Assembly: GCA_016720925.1 (NCBI GenBank)
Contig: JADKJR010000019.1
Coordinates: forward strand, 62,001 to 126,000
From: Betaproteobacteria bacterium
Lineage (GTDB): Bacteria; Pseudomonadota; Gammaproteobacteria; Burkholderiales; Usitatibacteraceae
DNA: 64,000 nucleotides
Direction of reading: 5' to 3'
Shown: positions 19,014-28,829 of the stretch, one piece after another
Layout: each line of letters opens with the position of its first letter
Position numbering within the stretch: position 1 is the first letter of the stretch
The notes under the pieces: model-generated
The model's input: only the letters and a program-made list of their open reading frames with translations
What the model was told of the DNA's origin: nothing
Database searches by the model: none
Translations under genes and position numbers: made by a program

Positions 19014-21374
19014 ATGCGCCCGATCAATCGCAAACTGGTGCGCGATCTGTGGCGCCTGCGCGGACAGGTAATCGCCGTGGCGTTGGTGGCGATGTGCGGA
19101 ATTGCCACGCTGGTCACCATGCGTGGTGCGTATGAGGCGCTGGTACGCTCGCAGGCCGCCTACTATGAGGCCCATCGTTTTGCCGACGTGTTCGCGTCGG
19201 TGAAGCGGGCCCCGCTAACGCTGCTTTCCCGTGTGCGCGAAATTCCCGGCGTGGCCGATGCTGACGGCCGCGTGGTGTTTGACGCCATGGCCGATATACC
19301 TGGACTCGATGAGCCGGCAACGACGAGGCTGGTATCCGTTCCCGCCGTCTACCGTACCGGACTCAACCAGGTTCAGATCCGGCGCGGCCGCTATATCGAC
19401 CCGGGAGCGCGCAATGAGGTGCTGGCCAGCGAGGCATTCGCCGTCGCCAACCAGCTCAATCCGGGGGACGCGTTTGACGCCGTCATCAATGGCCGCCGGG
19501 AGCACCTGCAAATTGTCGGTATCGCAATCTCCCCGGAGTACGTGAACGAGGCGCGCAGTGATATGTTTCCCGACAACCGCCGCTTCGGCATTGTCTGGAT
19601 GGAGTACGCCGCGCTTGCTGGGGCATTGGACATGCGGGAATCGTTCAATGATGTAGCAGTCACGCTGGCACCGCATGCCATCGAGCCGGAGGTGATAAAT
19701 GGCATGGACCGGCTGCTGGCGCCTTACGGCAGCCTTGGCGCCTATGGGCGCGAAAATCAATCCTCGCATCGGCTCCTGCAAGGCGAGATCGCCCAGGACC
19801 GGGTCACTGCCAACGTGATGCCGGCCATTTTCCTGGCTGTTGCGGCGTTCCTGATTCACAACGTACTGCTGCGCCTGACGGCATTGCAGCGCGGTCAGAT
19901 CGCGTTGCTGAAAAGCTTTGGCTATGATCATTTCACCATCGGCATGTTTTATCTCAAGTTCGCGATTGCCGCGGTGGCCACAGGTGGCGTCGCCGGCATC
20001 GCGCTTGGTGCGTGGATGGGTGCGGGGCTGGCGCGCATGTACATCAACTTCTTCCGCCTGCCGGACCTGGAGTTTGTACTTGGCCCCAGGACCTCACTGA
20101 TGGCGGTAAGTGTCGCCGTGGTTGCCGCCGCGTTCGGCTCGATACTGGCGATTCGCCGCGTGCTGCAGCTACCGCCGGCGGAAGGTATGCGCCCGGAGGC
20201 GCCCGCACAGTTTTCAGCCGGTTTGCTGAATCGCATTGGTCTGCAACGCTTCATGCCGGTGCCATTGCTCATGATTTTGCGCGACCTGACGCGTAACCCG
20301 GTCAAGACATTTCTGTCGGTGCTCGGCATCGCACTGTCACTTTCGTTACTCATGCTCGGTCGCTATTCCTTCGATGCGCTTGACGAAATCATACGCATCC
20401 AGTTTCGTACCGCGCAGCGCGATGACATCACGCTGGTTTTCAATGAACTCAAAGGGCTCGAGGTGGTACATGATCTCGCGGCCCTGCCGGGCGTGCTGCG
20501 CGTCGAGCCATTCCGCGCGGCACCGGTGAAGTTAAAGTTTCGCCATCGTGAAAAACGCACCGCGATCACCGGATTGTATCCACGGCGCGAGTTGCGGCAG
20601 ATTCTCGATGAAGACGAGCGCCCGATCGAATTGCCCGTCCGAGGCCTCACACTCACGCGACACCTGGCGAAAGTACTCGGCGCCACCAATGGCGACCGGG
20701 TAATGGTCGAGTTTCTCGATGGCCGGCGTCGCATCGCCGATGTCGAGGTCACGCGCATCGTCGACGAAATGATCGGCACATCGGCATACATGGATGCGCG
20801 CGCCCTCGCCGCCGTGTTGCAGGACAGCGAAGCCGCCACCGGCGCTTATCTGGCCATCGACCCGCTGACCCGCACAGCCTTGTATCACCAGTTGAAATCG
20901 ACGCCAGGCATTGCCAGCGTATTCCTGCGCGAAAACATGTTGCAGAGTTTCCTCAAGACGGTTGCCGAGAATCTCTATATCAGCACCGGCGTCATAATCC
21001 TGTTTGCCTGTGTCATTGCGGCGGGCATCATCTATAACTCCGCGCGAATCGCCCTCTCGGAACGCGCGGTCGAATTGGCGAGCCTGCGCATTCTGGGCTT
21101 CTCGCGCGGCGCGGTGGGCCGCCTGTTGCTGGGTCAGCAGGCCCTGATCACGCTGGTGGCGATACCACTCGGCTGCGGCATGGGCTATCTTTTCGCCGTT
21201 TGGCTAAGCTATCTGCTCTCGACGGACATGTTCCGCCTGCCGGTCGTGGTCAGTGGCAAAACGTTTCTCTTCTCGATTGTTGTGGTGCTGGTAGCCGCAC
21301 TCGGATCGGCATTGCTGGTGTGGCGCAAGGTGCAGCGCCTCGATTTGATCGAAGTCCTCAAAACCCGCGAATAG
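19014..21374 (+). CDS. ABC exporter 2 permease, two FtsX domains
   Basis: A 786-residue permease starting MRPINRKLVRDLWRLRGQV at the ATG two bases after the ATPase stop; the open frame runs back into the ATPase gene but that is antisense to nothing real. It has an N-terminal helix, a MacB-like periplasmic domain, an FtsX domain with LQRGQIALLKSFGYDHFTI, a second periplasmic part and a second FtsX domain (LSERAVELASLRILGFSRGAVG). Same architecture and shared motifs as the permease at 5378-7750, so the two arose by duplication. Located in the inner membrane with the ATPase and adaptor. Substrate unknown. Confidence 0.92.
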   Translation: MRPINRKLVRDLWRLRGQVIAVALVAMCGIATLVTMRGAYEALVRSQAAYYEAHRFADVFASVKRAPLTLLSRVREIPGVADADGRVVFDAMADIPGLDEPATTRLVSVPAVYRTGLNQVQIRRGRYIDPGARNEVLASEAFAVANQLNPGDAFDAVINGRREHLQIVGIAISPEYVNEARSDMFPDNRRFGIVWMEYAALAGALDMRESFNDVAVTLAPHAIEPEVINGMDRLLAPYGSLGAYGRENQSSHRLLQGEIAQDRVTANVMPAIFLAVAAFLIHNVLLRLTALQRGQIALLKSFGYDHFTIGMFYLKFAIAAVATGGVAGIALGAWMGAGLARMYINFFRLPDLEFVLGPRTSLMAVSVAVVAAAFGSILAIRRVLQLPPAEGMRPEAPAQFSAGLLNRIGLQRFMPVPLLMILRDLTRNPVKTFLSVLGIALSLSLLMLGRYSFDALDEIIRIQFRTAQRDDITLVFNELKGLEVVHDLAALPGVLRVEPFRAAPVKLKFRHREKRTAITGLYPRRELRQILDEDERPIELPVRGLTLTRHLAKVLGATNGDRVMVEFLDGRRRIADVEVTRIVDEMIGTSAYMDARALAAVLQDSEAATGAYLAIDPLTRTALYHQLKSTPGIASVFLRENMLQSFLKTVAENLYISTGVIILFACVIAAGIIYNSARIALSERAVELASLRILGFSRGAVGRLLLGQQALITLVAIPLGCGMGYLFAVWLSYLLSTDMFRLPVVVSGKTFLFSIVVVLVAALGSALLVWRKVQRLDLIEVLKTRE

Positions 21375-21382
21375 GAAAGTCC

Positions 21383-22615
21383 ATGACGCCGACCACTCCC
21401 CTCACCCTGCACCAGCGCATAGCCAAAAACGGAGGACGGTGGATCGTGTATGCAGCAATCGGCATTGTCGTTCTCATTGCCGTCTGGCTGATGCTGAAGC
21501 CGGAGGCGATCGTCACGGAAATCAGCCCGGTCGTCGTGGGACCAATGGAGGTAACGATCGACAACCAGGGACAACTGCGCGTCCATGACAAGTACGTCAT
21601 CGCCGCGCCGGTGGCTGCCGAACTCGAGCGCATCGAACTGCACGACGGCGATGCCGTTCGCAAAGGGCAACGGGTTGCAGTTTTGCGTGTGTTGCCGCTG
21701 GACGCAAGGCAACGGGAGGAAGCAATCGCCCGGCTCGATGCCGCGCGTGCGCTGTCACGGGCCGCGACACTCTCCGTGCAAAAGGCCGCATCCGACCAGA
21801 AGCTGGCGGCCAGCGAACTGGCACGAATGGAAAAACTGGTGACGCAGGGTTTCATGTCGCCCCAGGCGGTTGAGCGCGCCCGCAATGCGGACGTCAACGG
21901 CCGGGCCGAGCTGCGAGCAGCGAAAGCCCGTGAGGAAGCTGCGCAGGCGGACGTCAAAACGGCGCAAGCCGCTCTACCACCGGCAGGTGCGGCCAATGAC
22001 CGGCGCACGCTGGAATTGGTGGCCAATGTCGATGGTCAGATCCTGCGTATACACGAGAAAAGCGCGCGAACGGTTGCCGCCGGAACGCCATTGATCACCA
22101 TCGGCGACCCCGCCCGCTTCGAGGTGATCGTTGACGTGCTCTCCGCCGACGCCGTGAAGATCCGTCCCGGTGCGGAGATGCGACTTGAACAATGGGGCGG
22201 CGGAAAGACCCTGCGGGCAAAGGTTCGCACCGTCGAGCCGGAAGCCTTCACCAAGGTGTCGGCGCTGGGCATCGAAGAACAGCGCGTCAACATCATCGGC
22301 GACCCAATCGACCCACTGGGCGAGCGGGGGACAATGGGAGACGGCTACCGGGCGGAGGTGCGTATCGTAGTGTGGTCATCGGCTGACGCAACCATCATCC
22401 CCGGTAGCAGCCTGTTCCGCGTCGGCGAGCAGTGGCGCGTGTTTACCGTGGAAGAGGGACAGGCCCGCGAACGGACGGTCGCGGTGGGTCAACGAAATGC
22501 CACGCACGTACAGGTGCTTGAAGGCGTCAAGGCAGGGGAACAGGTCATACGCTTTCCCGGAAATACATTGTCCGAAGGCGTTCGAGTGGAGCCGCGGGCC
22601 GGGAAGGAAAACTGA
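21383..22615 (+). CDS. HlyD/RND-type periplasmic adaptor of ABC exporter 2
   Basis: A 410-residue membrane-fusion protein. The ATG at 21383 follows AGGAAAG and the permease stop by 8 nt. One transmembrane helix (about 23-38, IVYAAIGIVVLIAVWLML) precedes lipoyl halves (YVIAAPVAAELERIELHDGD and ANVDGQILRIHEKS), an alanine-rich coiled-coil hairpin (about 110-205), and barrel domains with LEQWGGGKTLRAKV. The LEQWGGGK and SALGIEEQRVN stretches match the adaptor at 4124-5368. Third gene of exporter 2; it would link the permease to an outer-membrane channel not encoded here. Confidence 0.9.
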   Translation: MTPTTPLTLHQRIAKNGGRWIVYAAIGIVVLIAVWLMLKPEAIVTEISPVVVGPMEVTIDNQGQLRVHDKYVIAAPVAAELERIELHDGDAVRKGQRVAVLRVLPLDARQREEAIARLDAARALSRAATLSVQKAASDQKLAASELARMEKLVTQGFMSPQAVERARNADVNGRAELRAAKAREEAAQADVKTAQAALPPAGAANDRRTLELVANVDGQILRIHEKSARTVAAGTPLITIGDPARFEVIVDVLSADAVKIRPGAEMRLEQWGGGKTLRAKVRTVEPEAFTKVSALGIEEQRVNIIGDPIDPLGERGTMGDGYRAEVRIVVWSSADATIIPGSSLFRVGEQWRVFTVEEGQARERTVAVGQRNATHVQVLEGVKAGEQVIRFPGNTLSEGVRVEPRAGKEN

Positions 22616-22655
22616 CCGTCAATGTCTGCGTGATCCGCCGAAATGACCTCGGCGA

Positions 22656-23441
22656 CTAATACGCACCCAATTCCGACAGTACCGAGTCTGTCAGGTACTG
22701 AAAAGCGACCCTGAAATTATTGTCAAGCACCTCGTCTGGCGCTTCGATCCATGCGCGCGAACTGAGAAACGAACCGACGTAACTGAACTGCCTGGTCAGC
22801 GTGATGTTCCCGCGCTGGCGATCCTCAGGCGTGACAACCCTGAGCTCAACAACTGCAGCCAATGCCCCGCGTTCGTCGCGCATTGTATGGATGGCAAGTT
22901 CGCGCAACTCAATCTCGACCGAGATTGACGAGGGGTTCGCGCTCACCTTCCAAATTGTCGCGACGCGATCCCGCAATGCCACTTGCCAAGCCTTCGCGGG
23001 ATCGTGTGTCTGCTGAAAACGGGCAAGCCGCGCCTGTAATTGCTCGACGCGATCACTTGGCCAGCTCTCGATCGCGCCCACACCCCATCCCGCAACGCCG
23101 CCAACCAGCATGCCCGCCAGCCCGGTCACCGGCACACAAAACAAGGCGTAAGGCCCGCAACTCAATCCGACGGCCGCACCGGCAAGTCCGCCGCTCGTTG
23201 CGCCGACTTTTGCATCATGCCCGAGCGTCTTGTTGCTGATCTGAATTCGTTCGCCCACATCCGCGGACCAGGCGACGGAGAACTGAAGTTCCTGCCCACG
23301 CGGAATATCCAGCCGCGGTGTACTGCATGCGACGAGGAGGACGCAAAGTACCAGCGCGCCCACATTGCCCGGGCGCACGCACAAGCGCAGAAAAATGTAA
23401 CCCGGCCCGGACGGAATTTCGTTCATCGGCGCCATCGCCAC
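22656..23441 (-). CDS. Putative outer-membrane lipoprotein of unknown function
   Basis: A protein of up to 261 residues with a lipobox (LLVACS, Cys about 39) after a hydrophobic stretch, so probably lipidated. A glycine-rich hydrophobic segment (about 85-120, GLAGAAVGLSCG...GMLVGGVAGWGVGA) resembles glycine-zipper regions of membrane-inserted lipoproteins. The C-terminal half is mixed alpha/beta with no family recognised. The start is uncertain: GTG 23441, ATG 23435 and ATG 23426 are all in frame. It converges with exporter 2 (40 nt gap); a functional link with it is not established. Confidence 0.65.
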   Translation of the reverse strand: MAMAPMNEIPSGPGYIFLRLCVRPGNVGALVLCVLLVACSTPRLDIPRGQELQFSVAWSADVGERIQISNKTLGHDAKVGATSGGLAGAAVGLSCGPYALFCVPVTGLAGMLVGGVAGWGVGAIESWPSDRVEQLQARLARFQQTHDPAKAWQVALRDRVATIWKVSANPSSISVEIELRELAIHTMRDERGALAAVVELRVVTPEDRQRGNITLTRQFSYVGSFLSSRAWIEAPDEVLDNNFRVAFQYLTDSVLSELGAY

Positions 23442-23525
23442 TCATGAGGTTGACTGAAAAGAGTCTACTCCGAATAGATCGGTCGAATGGCCATGGGAGC
23501 CGCACCTGTGCTGGAGTTCTTCTAT

Positions 23526-26500
23526 CTACTGTAGCTTTTGCCCGGAACGCGCCTTCACGGCCGAAATATCGCCAGTCTCAATTGTCCCGGACAGGTTGAC
23601 GTCAACTTTGAAATTGGCGCCGGACACGGTTTGATTGGCGCGTGCCTTTGCGCCGCTGATGTCGATCGCGTTGACTGCGCGCGTGCCGTTCAAGTCGCCG
23701 ATGAGAAACCCAATGGAAGCGACGGCGTTGACGCCCGCGTTGTTGACATTGAGAAGCGCGACGGTGGCGCGCGCGTTATCCGCGATGCCGGTAAGTGTCA
23801 CCATGACATCGTTGCCCGAAATCGCCGCGGTCGCGCTGCCCGCGCTGGACGATACGCTCCCGACAGATGAAATCGCCGTATCGAACTGGAACACGAGTGT
23901 GTGGCCCGAGCCAATGCTGCGAGGCTCCACGCTGACGGAACCGGAAATTGGCGGCAGCGTATCGATCGGGATATCGAACGGACCCGCCGCGCCGTGTACT
24001 TTTCTCGATTGCACCGTCACCAGCGAAAAAGGCCCGGGTGCGACAGCCGGATAACGATAATTGACGCCGTAGACCGACAAATTCTGGTAGAGCGTATCGG
24101 CGCTCGCGGCCCGCAGGTCGATGCGGTAGGACGATCCGAATGCAATCGCCGTCGGCGTCACCGTGACCGGCTGCGGTGTCTGCCAGTTGGCGGACGTAAA
24201 GGTCAGTACGCCCGGCGCAAAACTCGCGGCCGATGGCCCGTTCGCACTCAACGTCACGGTCACATCCGCGGTGGGTGCGCGCCGCAGCACCACGCGAAAA
24301 ACTTTGCCGGGGCCACCGGGGCTCAACACCAGATTATCGGCCTCCAGCGTTTCCAGGCCTGCGGCCTGTACCTGCGTCACGTTCATGATCGTTATCGAAA
24401 TGGTCGCCGACGATGCGAGGTCGATATTTTCGGGAATGAGTTGCAGGGCAAACTGTTTGTTCGCGCCGGTGGCCTGCGTGTTGATCGTCTGCACATCGAC
24501 GAATTTTGGCGCGGTGTCCGCGGCGAGCCATTCCAGGATTCCCGCCGTCGCGGTGTAATCCGTGCCCGCGGTCGCGACACTGCCGACCGCGGCGGTGCGA
24601 TCCTGCACCGCGCTATAACGCATTTGAACCAATCCGGGAATCGGTGGCCGTGTCACTTCAATATGCGCCATATCGCCTGCTCGAACAAAAAACCGCGGCC
24701 CGGCCGGCACGTTGATGCTGGATCCATCGCTCAGCCACACCGCCCCGCGCGTGCCGAACACGACGGCGCGCTGGTTGGCCCCCGCGATCAGGCCGCGCAC
24801 TTTGGCAAAGCTGCTCGGGATTTCCTTTCGATACCAGGTATTGCCATCGTCATCGCTGATCAGCATCCAGTTGAATTTGTTATCGCGAACCGGCTCAAAA
24901 CTCGCCATTTCCATCGGCATGATCCAGCGCCCGTTGAGGAAACACAGGTCATATATGCCGGCCCACCATTCGCCGGCGCGCAGCCCATTGGTGAAAAACG
25001 TCCCGAAACGATAAGTCCAGGTATTGCCGTTGTCGTCGCTGGTGAGGATCTCGCTGACGCCGCGCAGGATCAAACGGCCGCTGGGACTGCGCAGGATTTC
25101 CTTGGGAGCGAGCAGGCTGCCGCCGGAAACCGGCAAACCCGGCACCGATTGCAGTTGCGTGTCCATGCGCCACGTGTCGCCATTGTCGTCGCTCACCATC
25201 AACCGGGGCGAAAAGGGCGGATTGAATTGCGTCGATGCGATCACGCGGGACCCGCCGACCGCCGCGATGGTATTCACCAGTTCGCCGAAACCCACCGGCC
25301 AGCTGCGGCCGCTCCAGGTGTTGCCACCGTCGTCGCTGATGTAGGCGAAGGACGTGATCTTGCCGGTGGCGCCCAGGATCAGGCGCCCGGTGGCCGTCAC
25401 TGTCAACGCGGTGGCGCCCGAGTCGGTGCCCGGTAACACGCGCAACGATTGCCATGTGAGTCCATTGTCGTCGCTATAGGTGACGCCGGCGGCAAAATTG
25501 GGAAACAACAGGCGATTGCCGCGCTTGACCAGCTTGCCGACGCAACCCGGCAGGTTTGCCTGCCGCAACGCCCAGGTTTCCCCGTTGTCCGTGCTTGCGT
25601 ACAAGGCATTGATCGAGCTGTTGGGTGCGGCGCAGGCATAGATCGTGTTGCCGTCCGAGCCCAGGCCATAAATCAAATCCACAAATGTCGGGCGGTCGTA
25701 AATCTTCGTCCATGTACTGAGGTTGGAACTGCTCCACACCGCGTCGCCATTGTTGCTCGTGCTGCTGAAACCAATGCCGAAATAAGTCCCGCCGGCTGAC
25801 CTGGCAATTGCGTTGTTCACCACCACCGGATTGCTGGTGGCCTGCGCCCAGCTTGCGCCATTGTTACTACTAGTGAAAACGCCCTGCGGCCCCACGCGCG
25901 CCAGCGTGGCGCCGTCCGAAACAAGTTTGCCGTAACGCGCCGTGAGTTCGGTTCCTGTCCAGGCACGGGCGCCGCCAAACGGGCTTGCGCTCGACAGATT
26001 GAACAACTGATCGGTGATGCCGGTGCTGATGGTACCGGCCGGGTCGTAGGGCACATAGGTTGCCGCTTCCGCGACGTAGGTACTGCCGTGAATCACGATG
26101 TCCTCCAGCGACAGCCGGCGCTTGGTGACGGTGGACATCGCGCCGCTAGGAAGCGTGATGTTGGCGTCGCGCATCAAATATCCATTCCAGCCCGCGCCAT
26201 CGGCACTGTCGATCACCGTGCCAAAGCCGGCGGCCACCATGCGGCCCACCGAAGTCGAATACGCCAGCTGTTCAAGGGGGCCGAGTTCGAACGTGCTGCG
26301 GGTCCAGCTCACGCCATCATTGCTGCGATAGACCAATCCGCCGATCGACCAGGTGATAAAGATATTCGAGACCATCGTCGTCCCATAGGCCAGCAGGCGT
26401 CCGTCGCTGGTGACGAACAAACGATTCAGCATGACCCCATCAAAGCTGCCGAACGGCGTGCCGGTGACGGTTGTTTCGGGAAACGGCTGCCGGCTCCAGG

Positions 26501-26906
26501 TGTTGCCATTGTCATCGCTCAGGAATACGTAGGTGCGCCCGACAAACGGAAGGTCGCCGCTGGCCGTATCTTCAAGCCACGCGCCGATGGCCGCAAGCCG
26601 GCGTTGGGCAAATCCGGAATTTGGGCCGAATTCGACGACATCGGTAAAACTGATTCTTTCCGGCGAGCCGTTAATGGTGACATTCTTGTAAGTCCAGTTG
26701 ACGCCGGCATCATCGCTATAGAGCATCTGGCCGCTGTTGCCCACCCCAATCAGGCGCCCGCTTACTGTCGATGTCATCGAACGCCAAACGCCAGCGGGAC
26801 TGGCATCGCCGCGCACGTTTCGAAACATATCTCCGGTTCGGGCGCACAGATTGCTGCTGAGGCCGCAGCCGATCAAGCCACACAACAACAAAGTCCAGTA
26901 ACGCAT
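23526..26906 (-). CDS. Large secreted Asp-box (BNR) propeller protein with Calx-beta-like and dockerin-like domains
   Basis: A 1,126-residue exported protein. The start MRYWTLLLCGLIGCGLSSN is a signal peptide with a possible lipobox (LIGC). Residues about 30-740 hold at least nine sialidase-type Asp-box repeats (SDDNGNTW, SDDAGVNW, SNDGVSW, STDNGETW, SDDGGNTW), as in photosystem assembly-like and sialidase propellers. Next is a Calx-beta-like segment (about 745-850) and a second beta-sandwich (ADVTVTLSANGPSAASFAPG). The end is the shared module: SRKVHGAAGPFDI, GIADNAR, then DLNGTRAVNAIDIS and DVNLSGTIETGDIS. Some catalytic sialidase residues were not recognised, so binding rather than hydrolysis is likely. 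It is one of the few module proteins without a frameshift. Confidence 0.85.
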   Translation of the reverse strand: MRYWTLLLCGLIGCGLSSNLCARTGDMFRNVRGDASPAGVWRSMTSTVSGRLIGVGNSGQMLYSDDAGVNWTYKNVTINGSPERISFTDVVEFGPNSGFAQRRLAAIGAWLEDTASGDLPFVGRTYVFLSDDNGNTWSRQPFPETTVTGTPFGSFDGVMLNRLFVTSDGRLLAYGTTMVSNIFITWSIGGLVYRSNDGVSWTRSTFELGPLEQLAYSTSVGRMVAAGFGTVIDSADGAGWNGYLMRDANITLPSGAMSTVTKRRLSLEDIVIHGSTYVAEAATYVPYDPAGTISTGITDQLFNLSSASPFGGARAWTGTELTARYGKLVSDGATLARVGPQGVFTSSNNGASWAQATSNPVVVNNAIARSAGGTYFGIGFSSTSNNGDAVWSSSNLSTWTKIYDRPTFVDLIYGLGSDGNTIYACAAPNSSINALYASTDNGETWALRQANLPGCVGKLVKRGNRLLFPNFAAGVTYSDDNGLTWQSLRVLPGTDSGATALTVTATGRLILGATGKITSFAYISDDGGNTWSGRSWPVGFGELVNTIAAVGGSRVIASTQFNPPFSPRLMVSDDNGDTWRMDTQLQSVPGLPVSGGSLLAPKEILRSPSGRLILRGVSEILTSDDNGNTWTYRFGTFFTNGLRAGEWWAGIYDLCFLNGRWIMPMEMASFEPVRDNKFNWMLISDDDGNTWYRKEIPSSFAKVRGLIAGANQRAVVFGTRGAVWLSDGSSINVPAGPRFFVRAGDMAHIEVTRPPIPGLVQMRYSAVQDRTAAVGSVATAGTDYTATAGILEWLAADTAPKFVDVQTINTQATGANKQFALQLIPENIDLASSATISITIMNVTQVQAAGLETLEADNLVLSPGGPGKVFRVVLRRAPTADVTVTLSANGPSAASFAPGVLTFTSANWQTPQPVTVTPTAIAFGSSYRIDLRAASADTLYQNLSVYGVNYRYPAVAPGPFSLVTVQSRKVHGAAGPFDIPIDTLPPISGSVSVEPRSIGSGHTLVFQFDTAISSVGSVSSSAGSATAAISGNDVMVTLTGIADNARATVALLNVNNAGVNAVASIGFLIGDLNGTRAVNAIDISGAKARANQTVSGANFKVDVNLSGTIETGDISAVKARSGQKLQ

Positions 26907-27092
26907 TTCGCTCCCTTTTAAACAAATCCGTCATGCCCCCAACGATTCTGTTGAGTGCGCATTACCGGATCGCGATACGCGCCGTGCCAGCGCCTTACAT
27001 GAAATTCGACTCGCAGATGCGCAAAGGCACTGCAAATCTCCAACAAGAGCTTACCGGAATTCCCGTCGGCACATAGGCTATGCAACGCGTGG

Positions 27093-27160
27093 CAAACCCT
27101 AGCACTGGTGGGCCTTTCCTGCAGAAACGCCGTGGAAAGGCGCACCAGTGCTGGGGTTTG
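27093..27160. repeat. 68-bp palindromic element copy
   Basis: CAAACCCTAGCACTGGTG and its near-exact complement CACCAGTGCTGGGGTTTG bound a 68-bp unit. It lies in the 404-bp gap between two divergent secreted-protein genes, which otherwise shows only their upstream regions. Confidence 0.85.
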
Positions 27161-27310
27161 ATCGCGGATTCGAATCTTGCACGCCGATGGTCATTTCGTC
27201 TGGCGGCATTCAACACCCGTCGTATTCAGGGGATTGACCTCCGCCAAACATCATGCGGTAATAGCGGCTCGGTCGCTTCCATGCGGCCAGCCTTCACCAG
27301 GGAGAGCACC

Positions 27311-28802
27311 ATGAAAAACCGATTCGGCGCGCGCCGTCTTGCATTCGTGTTGGCCTTTTTTGCATCCGTTGCCTTCTCCCCCGCCGCAACTGCGGCGCCT
27401 CCGCAGAGGATCAGCTACCAGGGTTCACTTTCCTCGGCGGGCAATCCCGTCAATGGCGCGACGAGCGTGACGTTTCGCTTGTACAACGTGCCGACCGGTG
27501 GCGCTGCGCTCTGGACGGAAGCGCAAAGCGTCAATGTCGTCAACGGCCTCTTCAGCGTGGCACTTGGCGGCACCACGACCTTCGCCAGCGCGAACCTCGC
27601 TTTTGATGTGCCCTACTTCCTCGGCATCACGGTCGGCGTCGATGCCGAAATGACACCCCGGCCGCCGCTGACAAGCGCGCCCTATGCGTTGCGCGCACAG
27701 ACGGCGGAAGGGCTCACGGCAGTGCGCATCGTGCCGAATGCGGGTAATCCTTCGCTGATTGGCGGGGCTTCCATCAATGCCATATCGACTGCCGTCGCGG
27801 CCACCATCAGCGGCGGCGGTGGCAGCGGACTTGCAGGAGCGCCACCCAATGATACCGGTCTCAATTTGTCAGCGAACCAAATCAACGGCGCAGCCAGTGC
27901 CGCGGTGATTGCCGGCGGCTCAGGCAACCAAATTACCCACAACGGCACGGCCCAACCGGTGTTCGGTACCATCAGCGGCGGGCAGGGGCAATTCAAACTT
28001 TGCCTACTTCGGCACAATCGCAGGTGGACGAGCGAATGTTGTCGGACAATCAGGCTTCAATACTTTTGGCGGCACGGTGGGTGGCGGATTTGGTAACAAC
28101 GTATTTGACGGCTATGGCACGATCGGCGGAGGATCAGGCAATCAAGCGGGGTTTCTTGCTACCGCACCGGGTGGGGTAAACAACATTGCGACTGGTGCAT
28201 ACAGTTTCGCGGCAGGGCGCGGCGCCTTTACGGCACTGAGCGCAACCGTCGGCGCTGCTCGCCACGCCGGAACATTTTTGTGGGCGGATAGCAACGCCAA
28301 TGGCACCACATTGCAGCAGTTTTTTTCCACGGCGGAAGATCAGTTTGCCGTACGAGCGCGTGGCGGTGTGGCGTTTCGTGTCGCGAGTACCACAGACGCG
28401 AATACCGGTGCGGGGTGTTCGAGTTGCCCGCCGGTGGCGCGGCATCGTGGAGTTGCTCATCCGATCGCAATCTCAAAGGAAGCCATTAGTGACATTTCGC
28501 CTATGGAGTTCCTGGGCAAGGTTGCCGCCCTTCCACTTTCCACATGGAGCTTCAAAGGAACCGATCGCCGTCACATGGGCCCGATGGCGCAGGATTTTCG
28601 CGCCGCCTTCGGTCTTGGCGTTGACGACAAAAACATCACCACATCCGACGTCGGCGGCGTCGCCCTGGCAGCCATCCAGGGCCTATATCAACTCCTGCAT
28701 GAACGCGACGGCGAAATTGCGCGGCTGAAATCAAACGAACAGGAACTCGCGAAACTCAGGCGCGAACTCACCGAGATCAAATCCGCCCTCGGCCTCAAAT
28801 AA
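27311..28802 (+). CDS. Secreted tail-fibre-like protein with S74 chaperone domain (three single-base indels)
   Basis: An exported protein of about 497 residues starting MKNRFGARRLAFVLAFFAS at the ATG 27311 (AGGGAGAG upstream). The N-terminal domain (about 30-150: ISYQGSLS, ALWTEAQSVNVVNGLFSVALG, APYALRAQTAEG) recurs in the collagen-like protein at 40875-42104. The middle is glycine-rich repeats (GTIAGGRANVVGQ, GGTVGGGFGNNV), and the C-terminus (SPMEFLGKVAALPLSTWSFK...RHMGPMAQDFRAAFGLG...VALAAIQGL) is a peptidase S74-type intramolecular chaperone with a coiled-coil tail. It needs an extra G removed at 27985-27988, a G added at 28412-28415 and a G removed at 28478-28479 to read as one. All three are in G runs, so sequencing error is likely. 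Confidence 0.82.
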
Positions 28803-28829
28803 CGAATCCGCGCGTAAGGCCCTCCGGTC

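Noticed and set aside
23901..25436. 511-codon rightward frame opposite the Asp-box protein
   Set aside because: Antisense shadow of a GC-rich gene; the leftward frame has clear Asp-box repeats and a signal peptide.
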